Assembly: GCA_022845895.1 (NCBI GenBank)
Contig: AP025573.1
Coordinates: forward strand, 1,522,501 to 1,586,500
Direction: 5' to 3'
Length of the DNA: 64,000 nucleotides
Source: Lachnospiraceae bacterium
GTDB lineage: Bacteria; Bacillota; Clostridia; Lachnospirales; Lachnospiraceae
The notes beneath the pieces were generated by a model that ran no database searches, had not been told where the DNA came from, and was given only the letters and a program-made list of their open reading frames with translations. Both the position numbers and the translations under genes were made by a program. Shown here piece by piece: positions 35,495 to 45,324 of the stretch. Positions within the stretch are counted from its first letter, which is position 1. The number at the start of each line of letters is the position of its first letter.

Positions 35495-36019
35495 ATGAAA
35501 CCAATAGAAGAATATGTAAGAAGCATACCGGATTTTCCGGAGCAGGGTATCATCTTCAGAGATGTCACCAGCGTGCTCCAGGATGCGGACGGCCTGCATC
35601 TTGCAGTCGACCTGATGCAGGGGAAGCTGGACGGGGTGGATTTTGACGTAATCGTGGGACCTGAGTCCAGAGGATTTATCTTCGGTGTCCCGATAGCGTA
35701 TAATCTGCATAAGCCGTTCATACCTATCAGGAAGAAGGGCAAGCTGCCATGTGAGACGGTCTCTATCCGCTATGATCTGGAGTATGGGACTGCGGAGCTT
35801 GAGATGCACCGTGATGCGATCAAAGAAGGACAGAAGGTCGTTATCATCGACGATCTCATTGCCACAGGGGGGACGAACGAAGCGATGATAAAGCTTGTGG
35901 AAGGCCTGGGCGGTGAAGTGGTGAAGACGATATTTCTTATGGAACTATCCGGTCTGGAAGGAAGAAAGCGGCTGAAAGGTTATGATGTGGAATCCGTGAT
36001 TGCTTATCCGGGCAAATAG
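35495..36019 (+). CDS. apt: Adenine phosphoribosyltransferase
   Basis: 174 residues, normal length. Starts EEYVRSIPDFPEQGIIFRDVTSVL; contains GPESRGFIFGVPIAY, FIPIRKKGKLPCETV and the PRPP-binding loop VVIIDDLIATGGTNEAM. It salvages adenine to AMP in the cytoplasm. rel follows after 36 nt, a pairing common in Firmicutes, so purine salvage and the stringent response are probably transcribed together. Confidence 0.97.
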   Translation: MKPIEEYVRSIPDFPEQGIIFRDVTSVLQDADGLHLAVDLMQGKLDGVDFDVIVGPESRGFIFGVPIAYNLHKPFIPIRKKGKLPCETVSIRYDLEYGTAELEMHRDAIKEGQKVVIIDDLIATGGTNEAMIKLVEGLGGEVVKTIFLMELSGLEGRKRLKGYDVESVIAYPGK

Positions 36020-36055
36020 TCAGATATAAATTATGAAGAGGAAGGAGGCGTTAAT

Positions 36056-38398
36056 ATGTCAGAGAACACGATATATGAGTCTGAGAACCGGATTGCACCG
36101 GAATCAATCGCAGATGAGATTTCGAAAGGGTTAGAGATTGTGGACGGGCATGCCGTGAAGGCTCCCGGAGACTATGAGGACCCGGACCAGCTTTATGACA
36201 TGTTAATTGCCCGTATCCGGAAGTACCATCCTTCGACGGATGTATCGATGATAGAGAAGGCATATGAGACGGCCCAGAAGGCGCACGGCGACCAGTGCCG
36301 CAAGTCCGGGGAACCATACATTGTCCATCCGCTCTGGGTAGCCATCATTCTGGCGAATCTGGAGATGGACAAGGAGACGATTGCTGCAGGGATGCTCCAT
36401 GATGTCGTGGAGGATACTTCTGTATCGGAGGAAAAGATTAAAAAGGACTTCGGAGAGGAAGTTGCGCTTCTTGTGGACGGAGTTACCAAGCTGGGGCGGC
36501 TGTCCTATTCCTCTGATAAGCTGGAAGTGCAGGCGGAAAATCTGAGGAAGATGTTTCTGGCCATGGCGAAAGATATCCGCGTCATCATCATCAAGCTAGC
36601 AGACCGTCTGCATAATATGCGCACGCTGCAGTTCATGACGCCGGCAAAGCAGAAGGAAAAGGCTAAGGAGACGATGGATATCTACGCTCCCATCGCCCAG
36701 AGGCTCGGTATCTCCAAGATTAAGACAGAGCTTGACGACCTGGCGCTTAAGTATTCCCAGCCGGAAGTATTCTTTGACCTGGTGAACCAGATTAATTCGA
36801 GGAAGACGGAGCGGGAGGAATTCGTGCAGCAGATCGTGGATGAGGTATCCACGCATATGAAGAATGCCAACATCAAGGCGGACGTCAACGGACGTGTCAA
36901 GCATTTCTTCAGCATATATAAGAAGATGGTGAACCAAGATAAGACGGTAGACCAGATATATGACCTGTTTGCCGTGCGGATTATCGTCGATTCAGTAAAG
37001 GACTGCTATGCAGCGCTTGGCGTGATTCACGAAATGTACACGCCGATACCGGGGCGGTTCAAAGATTATATAGCGATGCCGAAGCCGAACATGTACCAGT
37101 CGCTTCACACGACGCTTATGAGCTCGGTCGGACAGCCTTTCGAGATTCAGATACGGACCGTGGAGATGCACAAGACCGCGGAATACGGTATCGCGGCGCA
37201 CTGGAAGTATAAGGAATCAAATGACGGCAAGAAGAGCGTACAGGCGCAGGAGGAAGAGAAGCTGAGCTGGCTCAGGCAGATTCTCGAATGGCAGAGGGAT
37301 ATGTCCGACAACCGGGAATTCTTAAATCTGCTCAAAGGTGATTTGGATCTCTTTGCCGAGGATGTGTACTGCTTTACGCCCCAGGGGGATGTGAAGAATC
37401 TCCCCAACGGTTCCACGCCGATAGATTTCGCTTACGCAATCCACAGCGCGGTCGGCAACAAGATGGTAGGAGCCCGGGTCAACGGGAAGCTCGTCAATAT
37501 AGATTATAAGATACAGAACGGGGACAGGATAGAGATCCTGACATCCCAGAATTCCAGAGGGCCGAGCCGTGACTGGCTTGGCATCGTCAAGAGCACGCAG
37601 GCGAAGAATAAGATCAACCAGTGGTTCAAGAAGGAATTCAAGGAGAGCAATATCGTCAAGGGCAAGGAGATGATCGCTTCCTACTGTAAGGCAAAAGCGA
37701 TTACCCAGAGCGATATCATGAATTCCAGATATATGGAGATCGTACAGAAGAAATACGGCTTCAAAGACTGGGAATCTGTGCTGGCGGCGATTGGCCACGG
37801 AGGGCTGAAAGAAGGCCAGGTCGTGAACAGGCTCGTGGAAGAATACAGCAAGGAACACAAGCAGGAGATGACCGATGAAGTTGTCCTGGAGAAGGTAGCG
37901 GAAGCGTCCAAGAATAAGGTGCATATCGCCAAATCAAAGAGCGGAATCGTCGTCAAAGGCATTGATGATATGGCAGTCCGTTTCTCCAGATGCTGCAACC
38001 CGGTACCTGGGGACGAGATTGTCGGTTTTGTGACCCGCGGACGAGGTCTTTCCATCCACAGGACGGACTGTGTCAATATGATACATCTGACCGAAGCAGA
38101 ACGTGCACGGCTCATAGATGCAGAGTGGGAAAGTGAAGTGGCGGAACAAAACGGCGGGCAGTACCTTGCGGAAATCAAGATGTATGCCCATGACCGGCAG
38201 GGGCTCATCATGGAGATGTCCAAGATATTTACCGAGGCGACGGTCGACGTGAAGTCCATGAACGTGCGTACGAGCAAGCAGGGAACAGCCACGATTGAAG
38301 CAGGATTTATCGTACACGGCAGGGAAGAGCTGGATACGATGGTTAAGAAGCTGCGCCAGCTCGAAGGAGTCATAGATATAGAGCGGACGACAGGCTAG
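36056..38398 (+). CDS. rel: Bifunctional (p)ppGpp synthetase/hydrolase Rel
   Basis: 780 residues. HD hydrolase domain with YIVHPLWVAIIL and MLHDVVEDTSV (near residue 115) and ADRLHNMRTLQ; synthetase domain with GRVKHFFSIYKKM, YDLFAVRIIV and YQSLHTTLMS; TGS domain VYCFTPQGDVKNLPNGSTPIDFAYAIHS; conserved-cysteine region FSRCCNPVPGDEIVGFVTRGRGLSIHR; ACT domain at the C-terminus. Both catalytic halves keep their key residues, so it should make and degrade the alarmone. GAAGGAGGCG before the ATG. Confidence 0.97.
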   Translation: MSENTIYESENRIAPESIADEISKGLEIVDGHAVKAPGDYEDPDQLYDMLIARIRKYHPSTDVSMIEKAYETAQKAHGDQCRKSGEPYIVHPLWVAIILANLEMDKETIAAGMLHDVVEDTSVSEEKIKKDFGEEVALLVDGVTKLGRLSYSSDKLEVQAENLRKMFLAMAKDIRVIIIKLADRLHNMRTLQFMTPAKQKEKAKETMDIYAPIAQRLGISKIKTELDDLALKYSQPEVFFDLVNQINSRKTEREEFVQQIVDEVSTHMKNANIKADVNGRVKHFFSIYKKMVNQDKTVDQIYDLFAVRIIVDSVKDCYAALGVIHEMYTPIPGRFKDYIAMPKPNMYQSLHTTLMSSVGQPFEIQIRTVEMHKTAEYGIAAHWKYKESNDGKKSVQAQEEEKLSWLRQILEWQRDMSDNREFLNLLKGDLDLFAEDVYCFTPQGDVKNLPNGSTPIDFAYAIHSAVGNKMVGARVNGKLVNIDYKIQNGDRIEILTSQNSRGPSRDWLGIVKSTQAKNKINQWFKKEFKESNIVKGKEMIASYCKAKAITQSDIMNSRYMEIVQKKYGFKDWESVLAAIGHGGLKEGQVVNRLVEEYSKEHKQEMTDEVVLEKVAEASKNKVHIAKSKSGIVVKGIDDMAVRFSRCCNPVPGDEIVGFVTRGRGLSIHRTDCVNMIHLTEAERARLIDAEWESEVAEQNGGQYLAEIKMYAHDRQGLIMEMSKIFTEATVDVKSMNVRTSKQGTATIEAGFIVHGREELDTMVKKLRQLEGVIDIERTTG

Positions 38399-38413
38399 AT
38401 GAGAGAGGATTAC

Positions 38414-39034
38414 ATGAAAGTAGAAAAATATGTCACAGGAATTATAAGTACCAACTGTTATCTGGCCATCAATGAAGAGACGAGACAGGCTGTCGTGATA
38501 GACCCGGCAGCCTGCCCGTCTTATCTGATGGGCCATATAAAGAGCGAGGGACTCCAGATAGAGGCCATCCTCCTGACCCACGGACATTTTGACCATATCA
38601 TGGGATTGGACGGCTTTCTTCAGGAATTCCATGTCCCGGTGTACGTGCATAAAGATGACGAACAGCTTATGACAGATCCGGGACTGAACCAGTCCGGCGT
38701 CTACACATCAGGCTATACGTTTGACGGGGCCACATATATACAAGAAGGACAGGAGATCAAGGCGGCGGGCTTTGCATTCAAAGTCCTGCACACGCCCGGC
38801 CATACGCCCGGCGGCGTGTGCTACTACGCCGAGGCTGAGAAGATACTCTTCAGCGGCGACACGCTGTTCCAGAGCTCTGTCGGCAGGACAGACTTTCCAC
38901 TAGGCAGCATGTCGGACCTGGTAAGAGGAATCAAAGAAAAGCTGATGGTACTGCCGGATGAAGTGCTCGTATACCCGGGGCATATGGGCGAAACGACAAT
39001 CGGTTACGAGAAAAGTCACAATCCATTTCTATAA
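38414..39034 (+). CDS. MBL-fold hydrolase (glyoxalase II-like)
   Basis: 206 residues. Zinc ligands are in LTHGHFDHIMGLD (about residue 54), TPGHTPGGVCYY, FSGDTLF and PGHMGETT. The short size without a C-terminal helical domain fits the YcbL-like branch of glyoxalase-II relatives; the substrate is unknown. The ATG at 38414 has GAGAGG in front of it, whereas the ATG at 38399 directly abuts the rel stop. Likely co-transcribed with rel. It ends at a palindrome. Confidence 0.85.
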   Translation: MKVEKYVTGIISTNCYLAINEETRQAVVIDPAACPSYLMGHIKSEGLQIEAILLTHGHFDHIMGLDGFLQEFHVPVYVHKDDEQLMTDPGLNQSGVYTSGYTFDGATYIQEGQEIKAAGFAFKVLHTPGHTPGGVCYYAEAEKILFSGDTLFQSSVGRTDFPLGSMSDLVRGIKEKLMVLPDEVLVYPGHMGETTIGYEKSHNPFL

Positions 39035-39038
39035 AAAG

Positions 39039-39071
39039 GGGACGTAACACTTTTCAAAAGGGTTACGTCCC
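39039..39071. repeat. Palindrome, 16-bp arms, GGGACGTAAC type
   Basis: 39039-39054 pairs with 39056-39071 around a single C, with one mismatch. It follows the hydrolase stop codon within 5 nt and could end its transcript. Shares the GGGACG core with palindromes at 51957, 52535 and 60633. Confidence 0.85.
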
Positions 39072-39117
39072 AAATTACATTTTGCCCTGTACCCAAATGA
39101 GAGTGTGAGGTTGAATA

Positions 39118-40587
39118 ATGATTGAGATTATCAGCAGCGATGAGCTGTATACATACAACGTGTATCATATTATGAAGGCGTTCTTTCCGGAAGAGAAGGT
39201 GCATCAGCTTGTGGAGACAGACTGCAAGGACGCGGTCCGGGCCGTGCTGCCGGATTGCACGGTTCTTAGAATTGGACATAAAGAGCTGCCGCAGCATGCA
39301 ACCCGGCAGGAATGGAAGCGTTATATAGACAGAGAACTGTACAAGGAACTTGAGCGCCATTCCGGGCGTTCCCTGGCATGGGGGCTTCTGACCGGTGTGC
39401 GTCCGACGAAGATTGCCATGAAGAAGCTGGAGGAGGGAATGCAAGAGGAAGAGTTCCTCCGCTTCTATATGGACCGGTTTTTTGTGGACAGGGAGAAGGC
39501 GCGGCTTGCTTGGGAGATTGCAGGACGGGAGAAAGAGCTTCTAGGAAAGCTTGACTGTACGGACGGCTACAGCCTGTATGTCGCCATTCCGTTCTGTCCG
39601 TCCGTCTGCACGTACTGTTCGTTCAGTTCCGGCCCGCTGGATATGTGGAAGGACAGGGTGGACGATTATCTGGATGGTCTGACAAAAGAGCTGGCCTATA
39701 TCGGGGGAGCGTCCGCCAGCAAGAAGCTGAATACGATATATATCGGTGGGGGGACGCCCACGACGCTGACAGCGCGTCAATTGGAGAGGCTCCTTGCCTG
39801 CATAGACAGGAACTTTGACATGGAACACCTCCTGGAATATACGGTGGAGGCGGGACGCCCCGACAGCATAACGGCTGAGAAGCTCAAAGTGCTGCGCCGG
39901 CATCACGTCACGCGCATATCTATCAATCCGCAGAGCATGCAGCAGAAGACGCTCGATCTCATAGGGAGGCATCATACGGTGGAAGACGTTGTCAGGACGT
40001 ATGAGATGGCAAGGGAGGCTGGGTTTGACAATATCAACATGGACCTCATAGCAGGCCTTCCGGGAGAGACGGCAGCGGACGTGTATGATACGCTCAGACA
40101 GACGGAGGCGCTGTCACCGGACAGCCTGACCGTGCATTCGCTTGCCATCAAACGGGCGGCACTGATGGGACAGGAGCAGAATGCCCGCGGCTACGTGGAA
40201 GCTCTGGACAAAGATGCCGCCAGGATGGCTGCAAATATGACGGAGATGATTCGGGCCGCCGCCCAGAGCGCGCGCCGGATGGATCTGAAGCCTTATTATC
40301 TGTACCGGCAGAAGAATATTGCGGGCAATTTTGAAAATGTTGGCTATGCAAAGGTTGACAAAGCAGGAATATACAATATACTTATTATGGAGGAAAAACA
40401 ATCCATTATTGCCGCAGGTGCGGGTGCTTCTACAAAGATTGTATTAAAGGAGGAAGCTGAACAGCCGGGCAGTAAAAACGGCAAGAAGACGAATCTGATA
40501 CGTATCGAGAACGTCAAGGCGGTTGACGCCTATATCGCGCGTATCGGCGAGATGATAGAACGTAAAGGAGAATGGTTATGGCGTTAA
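39118..40587 (+). CDS. hemZ: Coproporphyrinogen dehydrogenase HemZ-like radical SAM enzyme
   Basis: 489 residues. A HemZ-specific N-terminal region (1-160, with AWGLLTGVRPTKIAMKKLEEG) precedes the radical SAM core: PFCPSVCTYCSFSS (about 155), IYIGGGTPTTL and VEAGRPDSIT. HemZ belongs to the HemN superfamily; the family is named for anaerobic coproporphyrinogen oxidation, but clostridial members often occur without heme synthesis, so the true reaction may differ. No heme genes lie nearby. The end overlaps hisS by 10 nt. Confidence 0.88.
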   Translation: MIEIISSDELYTYNVYHIMKAFFPEEKVHQLVETDCKDAVRAVLPDCTVLRIGHKELPQHATRQEWKRYIDRELYKELERHSGRSLAWGLLTGVRPTKIAMKKLEEGMQEEEFLRFYMDRFFVDREKARLAWEIAGREKELLGKLDCTDGYSLYVAIPFCPSVCTYCSFSSGPLDMWKDRVDDYLDGLTKELAYIGGASASKKLNTIYIGGGTPTTLTARQLERLLACIDRNFDMEHLLEYTVEAGRPDSITAEKLKVLRRHHVTRISINPQSMQQKTLDLIGRHHTVEDVVRTYEMAREAGFDNINMDLIAGLPGETAADVYDTLRQTEALSPDSLTVHSLAIKRAALMGQEQNARGYVEALDKDAARMAANMTEMIRAAAQSARRMDLKPYYLYRQKNIAGNFENVGYAKVDKAGIYNILIMEEKQSIIAAGAGASTKIVLKEEAEQPGSKNGKKTNLIRIENVKAVDAYIARIGEMIERKGEWLWR

Positions 40588-41843
40588 AGAAGAAACCGGT
40601 TACCGGTATGAAGGACATGCTTCCCAAAGAAATGGAAATCAGGGATTATGTCATACAGCTGATTAAGGAGACGTATAAGACATATGGCTTTGTCTCCATG
40701 GAGACCCCCTGTGTGGAGCATATAGATAATCTGTGCAGCAAACAGGGGGGAGATAATGAGAAGCTGATTTTTAAGATATTGAAGCGCGGGGAAAAGCTTA
40801 AGATAGATCAGGCAGAAGAAGAAAATGATCTTGTTGACGGAGGCCTTCGTTATGACCTGACCGTTCCTCTTGCAAGATACTACGCGAATCATGCGAATGA
40901 ACTGCCATCACCGTTTAAGGCGATGCAGATTGGCAATGTATGGCGGGCGGACCGTCCGCAGAAAGGCCGTTTCCGCCAGTTCATGCAGTGCGATATCGAC
41001 ATTCTGGGCGAACAGAGCAATCTGGCTGAGATAGAGCTTATTCTGGCCACGACAGCGATGCTTGGAAAGCTGGACCTTAAGAACTTTACCGTATGCATCA
41101 ATGACAGGAACATACTGAAGGCGATGGCCGCATTCAGCGGGTTCAAGGAGGAAGACTATGATGAAGTCTTCATCATCCTGGATAAGATGGACAAGATAGG
41201 CAGCGAAGGGGTATCCGCTGAGCTTCAGGAGCTCGGCTATGCAAAAGAGAATGTGGACACGTATCTGAAGCTTTTTGATGAGATATCACCGGATGTAGAG
41301 GGGATTGCTTACCTGCGGGAGAAGCTCGGGGCCTGCCTGCCCAAAGAGACCGCCGACGGCATGGAGCTTATCATTTCCAGCGTAGAATCGGCAAAAGAGG
41401 CGGAGTTCAGGATAAAGTTCGACCCGACCCTTGTGAGAGGCCAGTCCTATTATACCGGCACAATCTTTGAAGTTACGATGGATGACTTCGGAGGTTCCGT
41501 AGCCGGAGGCGGCAGATACGATAAGATGATAGGCAAATTTACCGGCCAGGACACGCCGGCGTGCGGATTCTCTATAGGATTCGAGCGCATCGTCATGCTC
41601 CTTCTGGAACATGGATACGAAGCGCCGGGCAACAGAGCGCGGAAAGCATATCTACTGGAGAAGAAGCTGTCCTCAGAGGGGATGCTCAAAGTGCTAAGCC
41701 TGGCAAGGGCTGACCGGGGAGCAGGTTTCCAGGTCATGATAGCGAATATGAAGAAGAACAAGAAATTTCAAAAAGAGCAGCTGGAATCAGAGGGTTACAC
41801 GGAAATCATCGAATGTTATTCCGATTCCATCGGCAATTTATAA
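40578..41843 (+). CDS. hisS: Histidyl-tRNA synthetase
   Basis: 421 residues. Class II motifs: GMKDMLPKEMEIRDYV at the start, motif 2 AMQIGNVWRADRPQKGRFRQFMQCDIDILG, the histidine motif LVRGQSYYTGTIFEV, and motif 3 GFSIGFERIVMLLLE. The start at 40578 has AAAGGAG 7 nt upstream and lies within the last codons of hemZ; the ATG at 40572 is too near that site. aspS follows 28 nt after its stop, the usual hisS-aspS pair. Confidence 0.95.
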   Translation: MALKKKPVTGMKDMLPKEMEIRDYVIQLIKETYKTYGFVSMETPCVEHIDNLCSKQGGDNEKLIFKILKRGEKLKIDQAEEENDLVDGGLRYDLTVPLARYYANHANELPSPFKAMQIGNVWRADRPQKGRFRQFMQCDIDILGEQSNLAEIELILATTAMLGKLDLKNFTVCINDRNILKAMAAFSGFKEEDYDEVFIILDKMDKIGSEGVSAELQELGYAKENVDTYLKLFDEISPDVEGIAYLREKLGACLPKETADGMELIISSVESAKEAEFRIKFDPTLVRGQSYYTGTIFEVTMDDFGGSVAGGGRYDKMIGKFTGQDTPACGFSIGFERIVMLLLEHGYEAPGNRARKAYLLEKKLSSEGMLKVLSLARADRGAGFQVMIANMKKNKKFQKEQLESEGYTEIIECYSDSIGNL

Positions 41844-41871
41844 TTATAGAAAAGGATAAGGAGAGAAAAGT

Positions 41872-43659
41872 ATGGCAGAATCGATGCAGGGCATAAAGAG
41901 AACACACCGCTGCGGTGAACTGTCCGGGACCAATGCAGGACAGGTCGTGACGGTCATGGGATGGGTGCAGAAGAACCGTAACAAGGGGGGGCTTGTATTT
42001 GTCGATGTCAGAGACCGTTCCGGCATCATACAGATAGTGTTTGAAGAAGGAAGTACAGACGCGGGCCTAATCGAGAAAGCGGCGAAGCTCCGCGCTGAAT
42101 ATGTAGTTGCAGTGACAGGTAAGGTGGAGAGACGCTCCGGAGCTGTCAATGAGAACCTTGCCACAGGGGATATAGAGATTATACCGTCCGAACTGCGTAT
42201 CTTGTCGGAATCTGAGACGCCGCCGTTCCCCATCGAGGAGAACTCCAGGACGAAGGAAGAGATGCGGCTGAAATACCGATATCTTGACTTGAGAAGGCCG
42301 GACCTTCAGAGAAATATGATGATGAGAAGCCAGGTGGCTACGCTGACCCGCCAGTTTCTTGCAGAGGAAGGATTTCTGGAGATAGAGACACCGATACTGA
42401 TTGGGAGCACCCCGGAAGGGGCGAGGGATTATCTCGTGCCGAGCCGTATCCACCAGGGACACTTTTATGCGCTGCCCCAGTCTCCGCAGCTTTTTAAGCA
42501 GCTGCTCATGTGCTCCGGCTATGACCGGTATTTTCAGATTGCAAGATGCTTCCGGGATGAAGATCTGAGAGCGGACCGGCAGCCGGAATTTACCCAGATC
42601 GACATGGAGCTCTCTTTTGTAGATGTGGATGATGTCATTGATGTAAATGAAAGGCTGCTTGCGAAGCTGTTCCACGAAGTCCTTGGCGTAGAAGTGCAGC
42701 TTCCGATACCGAGGATGACATGGCAGGAGGCCATGGACCGGTTTGGTTCCGACAAGCCGGATACCCGTTTTGGCATGGAGCTTACGGATGTGACGGATGT
42801 TGTGAAGGGGTGTGAATTCGCTGTATTCAAAGGCGCCATAGAAAACGGAGGCTCGGTACGTGGTATCAATGCCAAGGGGCAGGGCGGCATGCCACGCAAG
42901 AAGATTGACAAGCTCGTAAGCTTTGCAAAAGATTATGGTGCCAAAGGACTTGCTTATATAGCAATCCAGGAGGACGGAACGCTCAAGTCCTCTTTTGCCA
43001 AGTTCATGAAGGAAGAGGAGATGGCAAGCCTCGTAGAAGCGATGGGCGCAGAGAACGGCGACCTGCTGCTCTTTGCCGCTGATAAGAATAAAGTGGTGTG
43101 GGATGTGCTCGGCAGCCTGCGCCTGGAACTGGCGCGCCAGATGGAACTTCTCGACAAGAGCGAATATAAGTTCCTCTGGGTGACGGAATTCCCGCTGCTT
43201 GAGTGGAATGACGAACAGGAACGCTATACGGCCATGCATCACCCCTTCACGATGCCGATGGAGGAAGATCTGGAATATATCGATACAGATCCTGGAAGGG
43301 TCCGGGCCAAGGCTTATGATATCGTGCTGAACGGCAATGAAATCGGTGGCGGCAGCGTCAGGATATTTAACCAGGAAGTGCAGAACAAGATGTTCGAGGT
43401 ACTTGGCTTTACACCGGAAAAGGCACAGGAGCAGTTCGGCTTCCTGCTGGATGCGTTCAAGTACGGAGTACCGCCCCATGCAGGTCTTGCCTATGGGCTT
43501 GACCGTCTGGTCATGCTTATGGCGAAGGAGGACAGCATCCGCGACGTCATCGCTTTTCCAAAGGTGAAGGATGCCTCCGATCTGATGACGGATGCTCCGA
43601 CTGCTGTAGAGCAGAAACAGCTGGAGGAACTGGGACTTGCCATAACTGTTGAAGAGTAA
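41872..43659 (+). CDS. aspS: Aspartyl-tRNA synthetase
   Basis: 595 residues, bacterial-type length including the GAD insertion. OB-fold anticodon domain (GWVQKNRNKGGLVFVDVRDRSG), motif 1, flipping loop YLVPSRIHQGHFYALPQSPQ, motif 2 FQIARCFRDEDLRADRQPEFTQ, and motif 3 GLAYGLDRLVMLM near the C-terminus. AAGGAGAGAAA precedes the ATG. No asparaginyl-specific feature was looked for in detail, so misacylation ability is unknown. A long reverse ORF over the gene is a shadow. Confidence 0.96.
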   Translation: MAESMQGIKRTHRCGELSGTNAGQVVTVMGWVQKNRNKGGLVFVDVRDRSGIIQIVFEEGSTDAGLIEKAAKLRAEYVVAVTGKVERRSGAVNENLATGDIEIIPSELRILSESETPPFPIEENSRTKEEMRLKYRYLDLRRPDLQRNMMMRSQVATLTRQFLAEEGFLEIETPILIGSTPEGARDYLVPSRIHQGHFYALPQSPQLFKQLLMCSGYDRYFQIARCFRDEDLRADRQPEFTQIDMELSFVDVDDVIDVNERLLAKLFHEVLGVEVQLPIPRMTWQEAMDRFGSDKPDTRFGMELTDVTDVVKGCEFAVFKGAIENGGSVRGINAKGQGGMPRKKIDKLVSFAKDYGAKGLAYIAIQEDGTLKSSFAKFMKEEEMASLVEAMGAENGDLLLFAADKNKVVWDVLGSLRLELARQMELLDKSEYKFLWVTEFPLLEWNDEQERYTAMHHPFTMPMEEDLEYIDTDPGRVRAKAYDIVLNGNEIGGGSVRIFNQEVQNKMFEVLGFTPEKAQEQFGFLLDAFKYGVPPHAGLAYGLDRLVMLMAKEDSIRDVIAFPKVKDASDLMTDAPTAVEQKQLEELGLAITVEE

Positions 43660-43674
43660 TATGCAGGTAAATGT

Positions 43675-44589
43675 ATGGAACTGAAACATTTAAAATATTT
43701 TGTGGAGATAGCAGAGCAGAAAAGCATGCGCAAGGCTGCAGACCGCCTGTATGTGACGCAGCCGAACCTTACGAGGGCGATGCAGAATCTGGAGGACGAG
43801 ATGGGCATGAAGCTGCTCATACGTTCCAACCACGGCGTAAGCCTTACGACGACCGGGGAAAGCCTGTACTATTATGCCCAGTCGGTCATCAATCAGCTGA
43901 GCGAGATAGAAGCGCTTAAGCTGAAGGACAAAGAATACGTCCAGAACAAGCTGGCCTTATCCGTCGGGAACATCATCCTTAAGGATGAGATTATGCTGAA
44001 CTTTTATGAGAACCTTCAGACCCGCCATGCCAACATCTCCATATACGAGACATCCATTGAAAAGGTGCTGATTCATGTCGCCAAGCTGGAGGCGGAAATC
44101 GGTATCACAGCCGTGAATACGGAACAGTATCCGGCGCTTAATAAGATATTGGAGATCAAGGGGCTTGAAGCCCATGAGATAGCTTCCAGCCCGCTGTACG
44201 TGCACGTCGGCGGAAAGAGTCCGCTGTACGGGATGGACTGCATCGAACCGAGGGAACTGCTGCGCCATACTTACGTACATCTTCCCTATGATTACTTCTC
44301 CAACATTAATGAGCTTATCTCTCTCGGCGATATCAGAGTCATGGACTTTAAGCATACAATCGTCATAAATAATTATCACGCTATCGTCAATATGGTCAAG
44401 CGTACAGATGCGTTCATATTTGGCGGGAAATGGCAGATAGACGAGCTGAAGAAGGGGCATATCGACAGCCTGCTGCTCAACAACTGCAATGTGGAGAAAA
44501 AGCTCATGTGGATCAAACGTAAGAAGGAAATTCTTTCCATCCAGGCAAGAGAATTCCTCGATATCATAAAAGAAAACTACGCAGACTAG
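43675..44589 (+). CDS. LysR-family transcriptional regulator
   Basis: 304 residues. N-terminal winged helix-turn-helix MELKHLKYFVEIAEQKSMRKAADRLYVTQPNLTRAMQNLEDEMG, followed by a periplasmic-binding-like effector domain. The ligand and target are unknown: neighbours are aspS upstream and a secretion module downstream, neither divergent, so the usual adjacent-target rule gives no clue. The ribosome binding site is weak (CAGGTAA), and the gene starts 15 nt after aspS, suggesting read-through expression. Confidence 0.9.
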   Translation: MELKHLKYFVEIAEQKSMRKAADRLYVTQPNLTRAMQNLEDEMGMKLLIRSNHGVSLTTTGESLYYYAQSVINQLSEIEALKLKDKEYVQNKLALSVGNIILKDEIMLNFYENLQTRHANISIYETSIEKVLIHVAKLEAEIGITAVNTEQYPALNKILEIKGLEAHEIASSPLYVHVGGKSPLYGMDCIEPRELLRHTYVHLPYDYFSNINELISLGDIRVMDFKHTIVINNYHAIVNMVKRTDAFIFGGKWQIDELKKGHIDSLLLNNCNVEKKLMWIKRKKEILSIQAREFLDIIKENYAD

Positions 44590-44718
44590 GCGGTTGCGTT
44601 AGCGATACGTTTTGTTTATCGCAGAGGAATGAAAAAGAAGCATTATCCAAAGTGTATTTCATTTGTTATTATATAGGCAGGTCAAAAAAACTTGTTATTA
44701 TATGAGGAGGAAATACAT

Positions 44719-45213
44719 ATGCGGAAATTAGGAAAGAAAAAGATATTGAGCTTGCTGACGGCAGTGGCGATTGTGGCGACGACGGTCGGGTCATTTGCGG
44801 TGTGGGATAAGATTCAAGATACGAAAACAGCCAGCGTAACGATCAACAAACCAATACAGACGACGGTATCGGATTTTAGTATTGGAGCATCGGGGACGGA
44901 ATCTGGAGATTCCATGGTATATACGGGTTCTACCAAGGTTGATGTGGCTAATGTGCCAGCAGGTAAAGATTTGAAATTGACGGCTGTTTTAGCAGACGAT
45001 TCTACAGAAAAGACCGGAGTGACGGTAGGTATAGCAAAAGAAGCTGCTGATGCGACAACCGGTTCATATACAGACACAGGAATAGCCTCAGGAGAACACA
45101 CATATACAGTGAAGGTTAGTGCTGACAGGGCGGATGCTGCTAACTGGACCAGCAATAATGAAGTGAAGGTAACGGTAACAGCAGAGCTGGTTGATACTCC
45201 AGCAGCACCATAA
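44719..45213 (+). CDS. Exported protein with SipW-dependent-type signal peptide (TasA/camelysin-like), 164 aa
   Basis: Starts MRKLGKKKILSLLTAVAIVATTVGSFAVWDKI: basic residues, a hydrophobic core and the aromatic FAVWD near the cleavage site, as in SipW substrates. The mature part is rich in Thr, Val, Ala and Ser with alternating strands (SVTINKPIQTTVSDF, HTYTVKVSAD, NEVKVTVTAEL), suggesting a beta-sandwich surface or matrix protein. The next gene is a SipW-type peptidase, so substrate and enzyme are paired. GAGGAGG before the ATG at 44719. A 12-bp direct repeat TTGTTATTATAT lies upstream at 44663 and 44692. Confidence 0.75.
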   Translation: MRKLGKKKILSLLTAVAIVATTVGSFAVWDKIQDTKTASVTINKPIQTTVSDFSIGASGTESGDSMVYTGSTKVDVANVPAGKDLKLTAVLADDSTEKTGVTVGIAKEAADATTGSYTDTGIASGEHTYTVKVSADRADAANWTSNNEVKVTVTAELVDTPAAP

Positions 45214-45244
45214 GTTGAATTGACATAATAAGAATGAATAGTAG

Positions 45245-45277
45245 AAAAGATACCATCACAGGGTGGTATCTTTTCTT
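45245..45277 (+). terminator. Terminator between the exported protein and the signal peptidase
   Basis: AAAAGATACCA (45245-45255) / TGGTATCTTTT (45264-45274) then CTT. It may be partial, favouring the substrate gene over the peptidase gene. Confidence 0.75.
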
Positions 45278-45324
45278 GCAGATTTAATTACCTTACCATA
45301 TAGAAAAAATGGAGCATACATTAT

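Noticed and set aside
42067..43689. 540-codon reverse ORF
   Set aside because: Shadow of aspS.
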